Source: Bacteroidales bacterium GP3
Lineage (GTDB): Bacteria; Bacteroidota; Bacteroidia; Bacteroidales; Muribaculaceae
Direction of reading: 5' to 3'
DNA: 15,034 nucleotides
NCBI GenBank assembly: GCA_001701075.1
Contig: DAAK01000002.1
Location: 1-15,034, forward strand
Shown here in pieces: positions 6,466 through 12,150 of the stretch (its first letter is position 1; each line of letters opens with the position of its first letter). The translations under genes were made by a program, and so were the position numbers. Below the pieces are notes generated by a model, which searched no databases, was not told where the DNA came from, and was given only the letters and a program-made list of their open reading frames with translations.

Positions 6466-6800
6466 CAATCATTGAGCTTCTCTCTCTCCTTAAGCGGATT
6501 AGAGAAGTAAAGCTTATGTTCGATGTACTCTTGAGTTGCAATCAGCGTCGGCTTAGGAAGTTTCTCATAGAATCGTGAGATCTCGATCTGCTCACGGTTT
6601 TCAGACACTTCCTCAAGATTGTCGGTCGAAGCGAAATCTGCGAGTTTCTTCTCAAGTTCCTTTTTCATTTCAATGGCGATCTGATTTGCACGTTTTCCAA
6701 TGATGCAGACAGTCTCATAAACATTACCTGTCTGTTCGGCCATAGCGATCATATCGCGAGTCACTGTGGTGAGTGGTGCATTTGTCTTCTTGTAGTCCAT
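6465..6800 (-). CDS. RNA polymerase omega/Rpb6-like subunit
   Basis: This 111-residue protein begins MDYKKTNAPLTTVTRD and contains YETVCIIGKRANQIAIEMKKELEKKL, the helical segment resembling RpoZ/Rpb6, where the omega subunit binds the beta' C-terminus and aids RNA polymerase assembly. The C-terminal region (FYEKLPKPTLIATQEYIEHKLYFSNP) matches what I know of the Bacteroidota form found beside bamD. ATG 6800 is chosen over an in-frame TTG at 6809. It lies 66 bp after the bamD stop with no terminator, so co-transcription is likely, and its TGA overlaps the next ATG. The family call rests on recalled motifs and context, so the assignment is moderately certain. Confidence 0.7.
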   Translation of the reverse strand: MDYKKTNAPLTTVTRDMIAMAEQTGNVYETVCIIGKRANQIAIEMKKELEKKLADFASTDNLEEVSENREQIEISRFYEKLPKPTLIATQEYIEHKLYFSNPLKEREKLND

Positions 6801-6866
6801 AATATGCAATTATGATTTACGTATAGATTGTGATGATATTTCTAATGTATGTCCGTAACACGGCAA

Positions 6867-7679
6867 CTATTCACCGACGTGTTTCGAAGCTATGTTGAAA
6901 ATAGATTTTGCCTCAGAGAGATTTTTAGACTCCGGATAGGTATTAATAAATGAATAGTATTCATCGATTACATCTCTATATCTATCCTCACTCTTTTCAG
7001 CCACAGAGTTCTTAGCCTGCTGATATTTGGCTTTCAAGATCAACATCTCGAAATCTTCCCTATACTTGGAATAAGGGAACTCCTTGAGGGCGTTTTTGGC
7101 AGTGATGACACAAGATTCATAATTATTCCCAAGGAAATTACCAAGATTGTAGTATAACTGGGCATTCTGAAGCTGCTTAAGTGTCAACTTATCCTGCATC
7201 TCGAAAATCGAGTTCTTTGCGAGTCCTGCCTTGTCGCTGTTGGGGAAATAATCCAGAAATCCTTGAAGCTCTTCAATAGCCTTAAGCGTAAGAGACTGGT
7301 CGAGCTGGGGCTCCGGGGAATCAAGATAGTAGCCATATCCGCAATAGAAACGGGCTAATTCAGCATATTTTCCACGCGGATACCTCTGGTAGTAGTTTTT
7401 AAAGTAAACTCCAGAATTCAAGTAATCCTTATTCTCGAAATAAGACATAGCGAGAAGGAAAGTGGCATCTTCGCCATTTTCCGTCCCTCGCATCGGCATC
7501 TGCAAATCTTGCAGGAGTGTGATAGCCTGCATATATTTGCGACTCTCGTATGCTCTCTTCGCATAGTCGAATCTATATTGCATATCAGTGCTTTTCAGCA
7601 CTTTATTATACTCTCCGCATGATGACAGAATCACCGCAGCCAGTGAGCATAACATACAAATCCTAACAATTCTTTTCAT
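6867..7679 (-). CDS. bamD: outer-membrane assembly lipoprotein BamD
   Basis: BamD is the essential lipoprotein partner of BamA in the beta-barrel assembly machine, on the periplasmic face of the outer membrane. The N-terminus is a lipoprotein signal peptide: positive MKRIVR, a hydrophobic stretch and the lipobox LSSC with acylated Cys21. The mature protein is built of TPR-like helical pairs, for example YAKRAYESRKYMQAITLLQDL, ATFLLAMSYFENKDYLNSGVYF and YYNLGNFLGNNYESCVITAKNAL. The family landmark YPRGKYAELARFYCGYGYY lies in the middle. At 270 residues it is normal for the family. It is the first gene of a minus-strand unit with the omega-like and ATP-grasp-like genes, and a matching -7 box lies about 65 bp upstream. 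Confidence 0.92.
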   Translation of the reverse strand: MKRIVRICMLCSLAAVILSSCGEYNKVLKSTDMQYRFDYAKRAYESRKYMQAITLLQDLQMPMRGTENGEDATFLLAMSYFENKDYLNSGVYFKNYYQRYPRGKYAELARFYCGYGYYLDSPEPQLDQSLTLKAIEELQGFLDYFPNSDKAGLAKNSIFEMQDKLTLKQLQNAQLYYNLGNFLGNNYESCVITAKNALKEFPYSKYREDFEMLILKAKYQQAKNSVAEKSEDRYRDVIDEYYSFINTYPESKNLSEAKSIFNIASKHVGE

Positions 7680-7743
7680 TTATACGTATACGTGTAGTGC
7701 GCATTTTGAGCATTCCAACTATGCTTTACGCGCATTTAGCACG

Positions 7744-7751
7744 CAAAGTTA
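7744..7751 (-). promoter_or_regulatory. -7 box of the bamD promoter
   Basis: Read on the minus strand this is TAACTTTG, a perfect TAnnTTTG match, 64 bp before the bamD ATG. No clear TTTG -33 element was found at normal spacing. The leader between it and bamD holds two GCGCATTT copies (7699-7706 and 7730-7737). Confidence 0.6.
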
Positions 7752-7795
7752 ATAAAAAAATCTCAATTGACGATGATTTTTACAATAAAAATTAT

Positions 7796-7803
7796 TAACT
7801 TTG
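7796..7803 (+). promoter_or_regulatory. -7 box of the PASTA-rluA-family promoter
   Basis: TAACTTTG matches TAnnTTTG and lies 29 bp before ATG 7833. It lies downstream of the more upstream TTG and ATG codons of the same frame (7767, 7773), so it argues that ATG 7833 is the true start. It faces away from the identical box at 7744-7751. Confidence 0.6.
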
Positions 7804-7832
7804 AAGTCGATTTCAAAACTGATGAAGAAAAC

Positions 7833-8543
7833 ATGAAAGAAAATAGTTTCATTTCACGCCATCCCGTGATCACCAACCTCATAATAATCATCCTGATTGG
7901 GATTGCCGGCCTTGGTATACTATACTTCTCTTTTGCTATTTTCACCCGTCATGGCGAAAGCGCTGTGGTGCCTGGGGTGGAAAAAATGTCGTATACGCAG
8001 GCTATTGAGATTCTTCATTCAAAAGGATTCAAGGTAGACATCCGAGACTCCCTTTATAAGGAAGACGAAAAACCAGGGTATGTGATTGAGCAGTTTCCCA
8101 AATCCAACTCTATAGTGAAACCCGGGAGAAAAATTTTCCTTTATATCAATGCCGTTCACCCGAAGGAGGTCATCATCGACGAAGACAACAATCCTCGTGA
8201 AGATGCCTTGAAATCCACCTCCTTTCGTCAAGGAAAAGCGCGTCTGGAGGAGCTTGGGTTCAAAAACATAAGGGTTATCAAGATTCTTGGCGAGAATGAC
8301 TGCATATCTAAGATTTACGCCAACGGCAAGGTGGTCAAAAAACTTCAGAAAGTGCCTGTCAATGCAAGAATTGTAATGGAGGTGTTTGATGGGAACTTAG
8401 AAGCTGTCCGCGACTCGATCCAAAGTGACTTGGATCCGACTTATATGTCTGAGCCAATAATTTCAGAATATGAGAATACCGGCGAAACTTACGAACTGGA
8501 GCAATCTGAAACTTCCGAACCCGAATCTTATGAGTACTATTGA
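7833..8543 (+). CDS. membrane-anchored PASTA-domain protein
   Basis: This 236-residue protein has a short cytoplasmic N-terminus (MKENSFISRHP), one membrane span at about residues 15-37 and an extracytoplasmic part with two PASTA-like domains. The first is about residues 44-107 (VVPGVEKMSYTQAIEILHSKGF ... GYVIEQFPKSNSIVKPGRKIFLYIN). The second is about 112-176 (REDALKSTSFRQGKARLEELGF). PASTA domains bind peptidoglycan or its precursors in Ser/Thr kinases and penicillin-binding proteins. No kinase or transpeptidase domain is present, so it is a stand-alone PASTA protein of the kind I associate with Bacteroidota. The tail (about 200-236) is rich in Glu, Ser and Tyr. ATG 7833 is chosen because the -7 box lies just upstream. 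The 3' end overlaps the next gene by 14 bp. Confidence 0.87.
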   Translation: MKENSFISRHPVITNLIIIILIGIAGLGILYFSFAIFTRHGESAVVPGVEKMSYTQAIEILHSKGFKVDIRDSLYKEDEKPGYVIEQFPKSNSIVKPGRKIFLYINAVHPKEVIIDEDNNPREDALKSTSFRQGKARLEELGFKNIRVIKILGENDCISKIYANGKVVKKLQKVPVNARIVMEVFDGNLEAVRDSIQSDLDPTYMSEPIISEYENTGETYELEQSETSEPESYEYY

Positions 8544-9582
8544 AGAAGATTCTATAGAAGAGCCTTCCTTTGTCACAGAAGATGGCCGGGAGCTTTATGA
8601 GCATTTCCGCTTCGAAGCTGACAAGGGTCAACAACTGTTGAGAGTAGATAAGTTTCTCGTAGACAGGATGACCAAGACTTCGCGCAACCGTATACAGCAA
8701 GCAGCTGACGCCGGATGCATCATTGTGAATGGAAAACCTGTCAAATCAAGCTATAAAGTAAAGCCGCTTGATGTAGTAAGCATCGTGATGGACAGACCCC
8801 GCTATGAATTTGAAATCATAGCGGAAGACATACCTCTCGACATTGTATATGAAGATGCAGATGTGCTTGTCGTCAACAAGCCAGCGGGGCTTGTAGTGCA
8901 TCCCGGACATGGGAACTATCACGGCACTCTCGTCAATGCCCTCGCCTACTATTTCCGTGATAATCCCGACTATGACGTAAGCGACCCCCGGCTGGGACTC
9001 GTCCATCGCATTGACAAGGATACAAGCGGATTGCTCGTTGTAGCCAAAACTCCAGACGCCAAGACGGATCTTGGGCTTCAATTCTTCAACAAGACTACCC
9101 GACGTGAGTATGTGGCCTTAGTATGGGGAGATTTTGATGAAGATAGCGGGACAATAACAGGGAATATTGCAAGAAATCCCCGCAACAAACTTCAAATGGC
9201 AGTTTTCAGCGACCCTGAGATTGGGAAGCATGCTGTCACTCACTATAAGGTGCTTGAAAGATTTGGATATGTCACATGCGTAAAATGTGTACTCGAGACG
9301 GGCAGAACTCATCAAATCAGGGTGCATATGCTTTCACAAGGTCATCCCCTCTTTAATGATGCACGCTATGGTGGCGACAAAATATTGAAAGGCACTACAT
9401 TTGCCAAATACAAGCAATTCGTTGAAAACTGTTTTCAGACATGTCCCAGACAGGCTCTTCATGCAAGGACACTTGGTTTCCGACACCCAAGAACAGGCCA
9501 ACAGATGGATTTCGAATGTCCTATTCCACCCGACATGACAGAGCTTCTCGAGAAATGGCGCTCTTATAGAAGCAATACGTAA
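8530..9582 (+). CDS. RluA/RluD-family 23S rRNA-type pseudouridine synthase
   Basis: The enzyme isomerises uridine to pseudouridine in RNA; RluD targets the helix 69 loop of 23S rRNA. Starting at ATG 8530 it has 350 residues. An S4 RNA-binding domain lies at about 36-85 (LLRVDKFLVDRMTKTSRNRIQQ ... GCIIVNGKPV). The catalytic domain has VVNKPAGLVVHPGHG (114-128) and RLGLVHRIDKDTSGLLVVAKT (154-174), where Asp162 in the R-x-D motif is the catalytic aspartate. GRTHQIRVHM and the closing ALHARTLGFRHPRTG are also family signatures. The frame is open upstream to 8470, but those codons overlap the PASTA gene further and do not look like the family. ATG 8530 still overlaps the PASTA gene by 14 bp, suggesting coupled translation. 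The RluD position specificity is inferred. Confidence 0.93.
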   Translation: MSTIEEDSIEEPSFVTEDGRELYEHFRFEADKGQQLLRVDKFLVDRMTKTSRNRIQQAADAGCIIVNGKPVKSSYKVKPLDVVSIVMDRPRYEFEIIAEDIPLDIVYEDADVLVVNKPAGLVVHPGHGNYHGTLVNALAYYFRDNPDYDVSDPRLGLVHRIDKDTSGLLVVAKTPDAKTDLGLQFFNKTTRREYVALVWGDFDEDSGTITGNIARNPRNKLQMAVFSDPEIGKHAVTHYKVLERFGYVTCVKCVLETGRTHQIRVHMLSQGHPLFNDARYGGDKILKGTTFAKYKQFVENCFQTCPRQALHARTLGFRHPRTGQQMDFECPIPPDMTELLEKWRSYRSNT

Positions 9583-9584
9583 TT

Positions 9585-9648
9585 GTTTAAGGGTTTAAGG
9601 GTTTAATCGTTTAAGGGTTTAAGGGTTTAAGGGTTTAAGGGTTATAAG
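9585..9648 (+). repeat. octanucleotide tandem array between rluA-family gene and maf
   Basis: Eight in-register 8-bp units: GTTTAAGG x2, GTTTAATC, GTTTAAGG x4, then degenerate GTTATAAG. The array starts 2 bp after the stop codon and ends 11 bp before the maf ATG, so it forms nearly the whole 77-bp gap. It differs from the two other arrays in length (8 rather than 7 bp) and sequence. Confidence 0.95.
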
Positions 9649-9659
9649 TTTAAATAAGT

Positions 9660-10244
9660 ATGCTGAATAATCTAAAAAAATACAATATAATCCTTGCGAG
9701 CAAGTCGCCAAGGAGAAAAGAACTTCTTGGGATGCTTGATATTCCTTTTGAAATCAAGGTGAAGGATGGCATCGATGAGTCTTATCCCAAAGAGATGCCT
9801 GCCATAGAAGTTGCCGAGTTCCTTTCCCGCCTCAAAGGGAAGGCATATGCTGCTGACATCAGGGATAATGAGTTGGTGATAACGGCTGACACTATAGTGA
9901 TACTTGATGATAAAATATATGGCAAGCCTCATGATGAGAAAGATGCTGTAGAAATGCTTATGCAGCTTCAAGGACGAACACATACAGTGGCTTCTGGAGT
10001 ATGTGTAGCGACAAAGGACAAGATCGTAAGTTTCACCACTTGTACGGCAGTCACTTTTGCAGCCTTGTCAAGAGAAGAAGCTACGTGGTATGTCGAGAAA
10101 TACCGACCTCTGGATAAGGCCGGAGCCTATGGGATTCAGGAATGGATAGGTTGTGCTGCCGTTGCCGGAATCAACGGCAGTTTCTACAATGTAATGGGAT
10201 TACCTGTCCATCAGCTATATAACGTACTGAAAAATGAATTCTGA
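9660..10244 (+). CDS. maf: Maf/YhdE-type nucleoside triphosphate pyrophosphatase
   Basis: Maf proteins cleave non-canonical or pyrimidine NTPs to NMP and pyrophosphate. YhdE-type members act on dTTP and UTP and have been linked to septum or division control. The N-terminal P-loop-like motif ILASKSPRRKELLGML (residues 11-26), EFLSRLKGKAY (53-63), ITADTIV (74-80, with the likely catalytic Asp77), LQGRTHTVASGV (103-114) and LDKAGAYGIQ (141-150, YhdE-like) are all present. The length (194 residues) is normal. It starts 11 bp after the octamer array and overlaps the next gene by 11 bp (10234-10244), so the two are probably co-translated. No Shine-Dalgarno is seen. Confidence 0.93.
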   Translation: MLNNLKKYNIILASKSPRRKELLGMLDIPFEIKVKDGIDESYPKEMPAIEVAEFLSRLKGKAYAADIRDNELVITADTIVILDDKIYGKPHDEKDAVEMLMQLQGRTHTVASGVCVATKDKIVSFTTCTAVTFAALSREEATWYVEKYRPLDKAGAYGIQEWIGCAAVAGINGSFYNVMGLPVHQLYNVLKNEF

Positions 10245-10962
10245 AAAAATAAAAGTAGCTGTCATCGGCGCCGGAAATGTCGGCACTCAGTTTTCACGCA
10301 TATTTGGTGTTGAGCCAATTTCATCCCGTACACTTGAAGGCTTGCCAAAAGATGCTGGCCTTTATATAATTGCAGTCAGCGATGCGGCAGTCAGAGAAGT
10401 TGCCGAGAAGCTTCCCGAGACCAATGGCATCGTTGTTCACACTACGGGTAGCGTAGCGATGGAAGCCTTAAGTTCAGTCAAGTGTAAAGGGTACGGAGTC
10501 GTCTATCCATTTCAGACCATAAGTAAAGGCCGGCCCTTACCACCGGAAAGAATCCCATTGCTTCTTGAGGCATCTGATGACAGGACTCTTGACTTCCTTA
10601 AATCTATTGCTGCAAATGCAGGGTTCCAAAATATAGAGCTTGCCGACAGTGAGAAAAGACGAAGAGTGCATCTGACAGGAACATTCGCCTGCAATTTCAC
10701 TAATGCAATGATTGCAGTGAGCCAAAAAATCCTTAATGATTGTGATATAGACCAATCTATAATACAGCCGCTCGTAGAAGAGACAATAGAAAAGCTGAAA
10801 TCCCTTCCAGCCAAGGAGGCTCAAACAGGACCGGCAGTAAGAAAGGATATTCCTACCATCAATGCCCATCTCAAACTCCTAAGCGAACTCGGGATGGACA
10901 AAGAATCTGACATCTACACGCTCATTACTTCCTATATTATGGAAAATATAAAGAAAAAGTGA
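10234..10962 (+). CDS. Rossmann-fold DUF2520 protein (predicted NAD(P)-dependent oxidoreductase)
   Basis: The N-terminus carries a dinucleotide-binding loop, VAVIGAGNVGTQFSRIF (GAGNVG at residues 12-17), followed by GLYIIAVSDAAVREVAEKLP, VVHTTGSVAMEAL and GVVYPFQTISKGRPL. These resemble the two-domain Rossmann plus DUF2520 proteins related to ProC and F420-dependent reductases. The C-terminal half is helical (FACNFTNAMIAVSQKIL, ETIEKLKSLPAKEAQTGPAVR). The substrate is unknown. At 242 residues it is slightly short but complete. It overlaps maf by 11 bp, and a possible weak hairpin covers its stop codon. Confidence 0.85.
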   Translation: MNSEKIKVAVIGAGNVGTQFSRIFGVEPISSRTLEGLPKDAGLYIIAVSDAAVREVAEKLPETNGIVVHTTGSVAMEALSSVKCKGYGVVYPFQTISKGRPLPPERIPLLLEASDDRTLDFLKSIAANAGFQNIELADSEKRRRVHLTGTFACNFTNAMIAVSQKILNDCDIDQSIIQPLVEETIEKLKSLPAKEAQTGPAVRKDIPTINAHLKLLSELGMDKESDIYTLITSYIMENIKKK

Positions 10963-10979
10963 CTTTTTTAGTTACTTTT
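10955..10979 (+). terminator. possible terminator at the end of the DUF2520 gene
   Basis: AAAAGTGAC (10955-10963) and GTTACTTTT (10971-10979) form a 9-bp stem with one G-U pair and a 7-nt T-rich loop, straddling the stop codon. The stem is AT-rich and the tail (CACATACTTTATTTTT) is only partly T-rich, so this is tentative. Confidence 0.4.
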
Positions 10980-11014
10980 CACATACTTTATTTTTCATTT
11001 ATTAAAATAATGAC

Positions 11015-11022
11015 TATCTTTG
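11015..11022 (+). promoter_or_regulatory. -7 box of the ROK kinase promoter
   Basis: TATCTTTG matches TAnnTTTG in the AT-rich 113-bp gap, 53 bp before the ATG. No exact TTTG lies at -33; a T-rich TTTTC ends 18 bp upstream. The kinase is therefore probably transcribed separately from the maf group. Confidence 0.6.
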
Positions 11023-11075
11023 TATGTTGTAACATTAGAAATAATCTATTTTTTTAACCTTAAAATAAATTTGGA

Positions 11076-12077
11076 ATGACCAAGCCCTATGTTTTAGGAG
11101 TAGATATCGGCGGCACAAACACAGTGTTCGGTATCGTCGATGCGCGCGGACAGGTAATAGCCAGCGACTCCATCAAGACAAAGAAACATGCAGAGTTTGA
11201 CGATTATGTAGAAGAACTGCATTCAAGCGTAGAGCGTCTGCTTCGTCTTCACGATGCTGAAGACAAAATCCAAGGTATCGGTATCGGCGCTCCTAACGCC
11301 AATTATTATACCGGTGAAATAGTAAACCCACCAAACCTCCCATGGGGTCCTGTCATTCCACTTGCAGAGAAAGTCAGCGAAGCTTTCGGTGGAATTCCAG
11401 TGGCTGTCACCAACGACGCAAACGCTGCTGCGCTGGGCGAAATGACCTATGGTGCAGCCCGTGGTATGAAGGATTTCATCATGATCACACTCGGAACTGG
11501 TGTTGGTTCAGGTATCGTAATCAACGGACAGATGGTGTATGGCCATGACGGAAATGCCGGAGAGCTCGGACACCTTGTAATGAAACGCAACAACGGACGT
11601 ATGTGTGGTTGCGGACGTACAGGTTGCCTTGAAGCTTATTGCTCAGCTACCGGAGTGGCAAGAACTGCCCGTGAATTCCTTGAAGTTCGCACTGAACCTT
11701 CTACACTCCGAAATATCGACATCGAAGACATCACTTCCAAGGATGTTTATGATGCAGCTGTAGCCGGCGATAAGATTGCTAAGGAAATCTTCGAATACAC
11801 TGGAAGGATCCTCGGAGAAGCATTTGCAGACATGGTGGCTTTCTCATCTCCACAAGCTATCATTCTCTTCGGAGGATTGGCAAAGAGCGGCGATCTTCTT
11901 TTGAAGCCTCTTAAGGAAGCTTTTGAGAAGAATGTTATGCCTATATTCCGTGGCAAGACCCAGATTATCCTTTCCGAACTTAAGGAAAGCGATGCTGCTG
12001 TGCTCGGTGCTTCTGCTCTTGGATGGGAAGCTAAGAGACGTTCTGAATCGGTGATTTCTACCGACGCTGCTCAGTAA
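11076..12077 (+). CDS. ROK-family sugar kinase, glucokinase type
   Basis: ROK kinases phosphorylate a hexose with ATP; the closest functional type here is glucokinase, feeding glucose 6-phosphate into glycolysis. The phosphate-binding motif GVDIGGTNTVFGIVD is at residues 8-22. VTNDANAAALGE (111-122) carries the catalytic Asp114. TLGTGVGSGIVING (138-151) is the second phosphate loop. The ROK zinc motif is intact: H166 in ELGHLVM and Cys177, Cys179 and Cys184 in CGCGRTGC. E163, H166 and E186 fit sugar contacts in the family. The length of 333 residues is slightly above typical (about 300-320), with a polar tail. It has its own promoter and ends at a strong shared terminator. N-acetylglucosamine or another hexose remains possible as substrate. 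Confidence 0.9.
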   Translation: MTKPYVLGVDIGGTNTVFGIVDARGQVIASDSIKTKKHAEFDDYVEELHSSVERLLRLHDAEDKIQGIGIGAPNANYYTGEIVNPPNLPWGPVIPLAEKVSEAFGGIPVAVTNDANAAALGEMTYGAARGMKDFIMITLGTGVGSGIVINGQMVYGHDGNAGELGHLVMKRNNGRMCGCGRTGCLEAYCSATGVARTAREFLEVRTEPSTLRNIDIEDITSKDVYDAAVAGDKIAKEIFEYTGRILGEAFADMVAFSSPQAIILFGGLAKSGDLLLKPLKEAFEKNVMPIFRGKTQIILSELKESDAAVLGASALGWEAKRRSESVISTDAAQ

Positions 12078-12098
12078 GATTTAGCTTCATAACTGTAA

Positions 12099-12135
12099 AA
12101 AATTAGGGCTTCTCGATTTGAGAAGCCCTAATTTT
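12099..12135. terminator. bidirectional Rho-independent terminator (ROK kinase / clpB)
   Basis: A perfect 16-bp inverted repeat, AAAATTAGGGCTTCTC (12099-12114) and its complement (12120-12135), with a 5-nt loop. The GC-rich core is flanked by A-run and T-run, so it works in both directions. It lies 21 bp after the kinase stop and 15 bp from the clpB stop on the opposite strand. Confidence 0.93.
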
Positions 12136-12150
12136 ATATTGTATTCTTTA

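Noticed and set aside
7767..7832. Longer N-terminus of the PASTA protein from the TTG at 7767
   Set aside because: The -7 promoter box at 7796-7803 lies inside this stretch, and ATG 7833 gives the expected short cytoplasmic segment before the membrane span.
8470..8529. Upstream in-frame start for the RluA-family protein
   Set aside because: It would overlap the PASTA gene by 74 bp, and the added residues do not resemble the family N-terminus. ATG 8530 is preferred.
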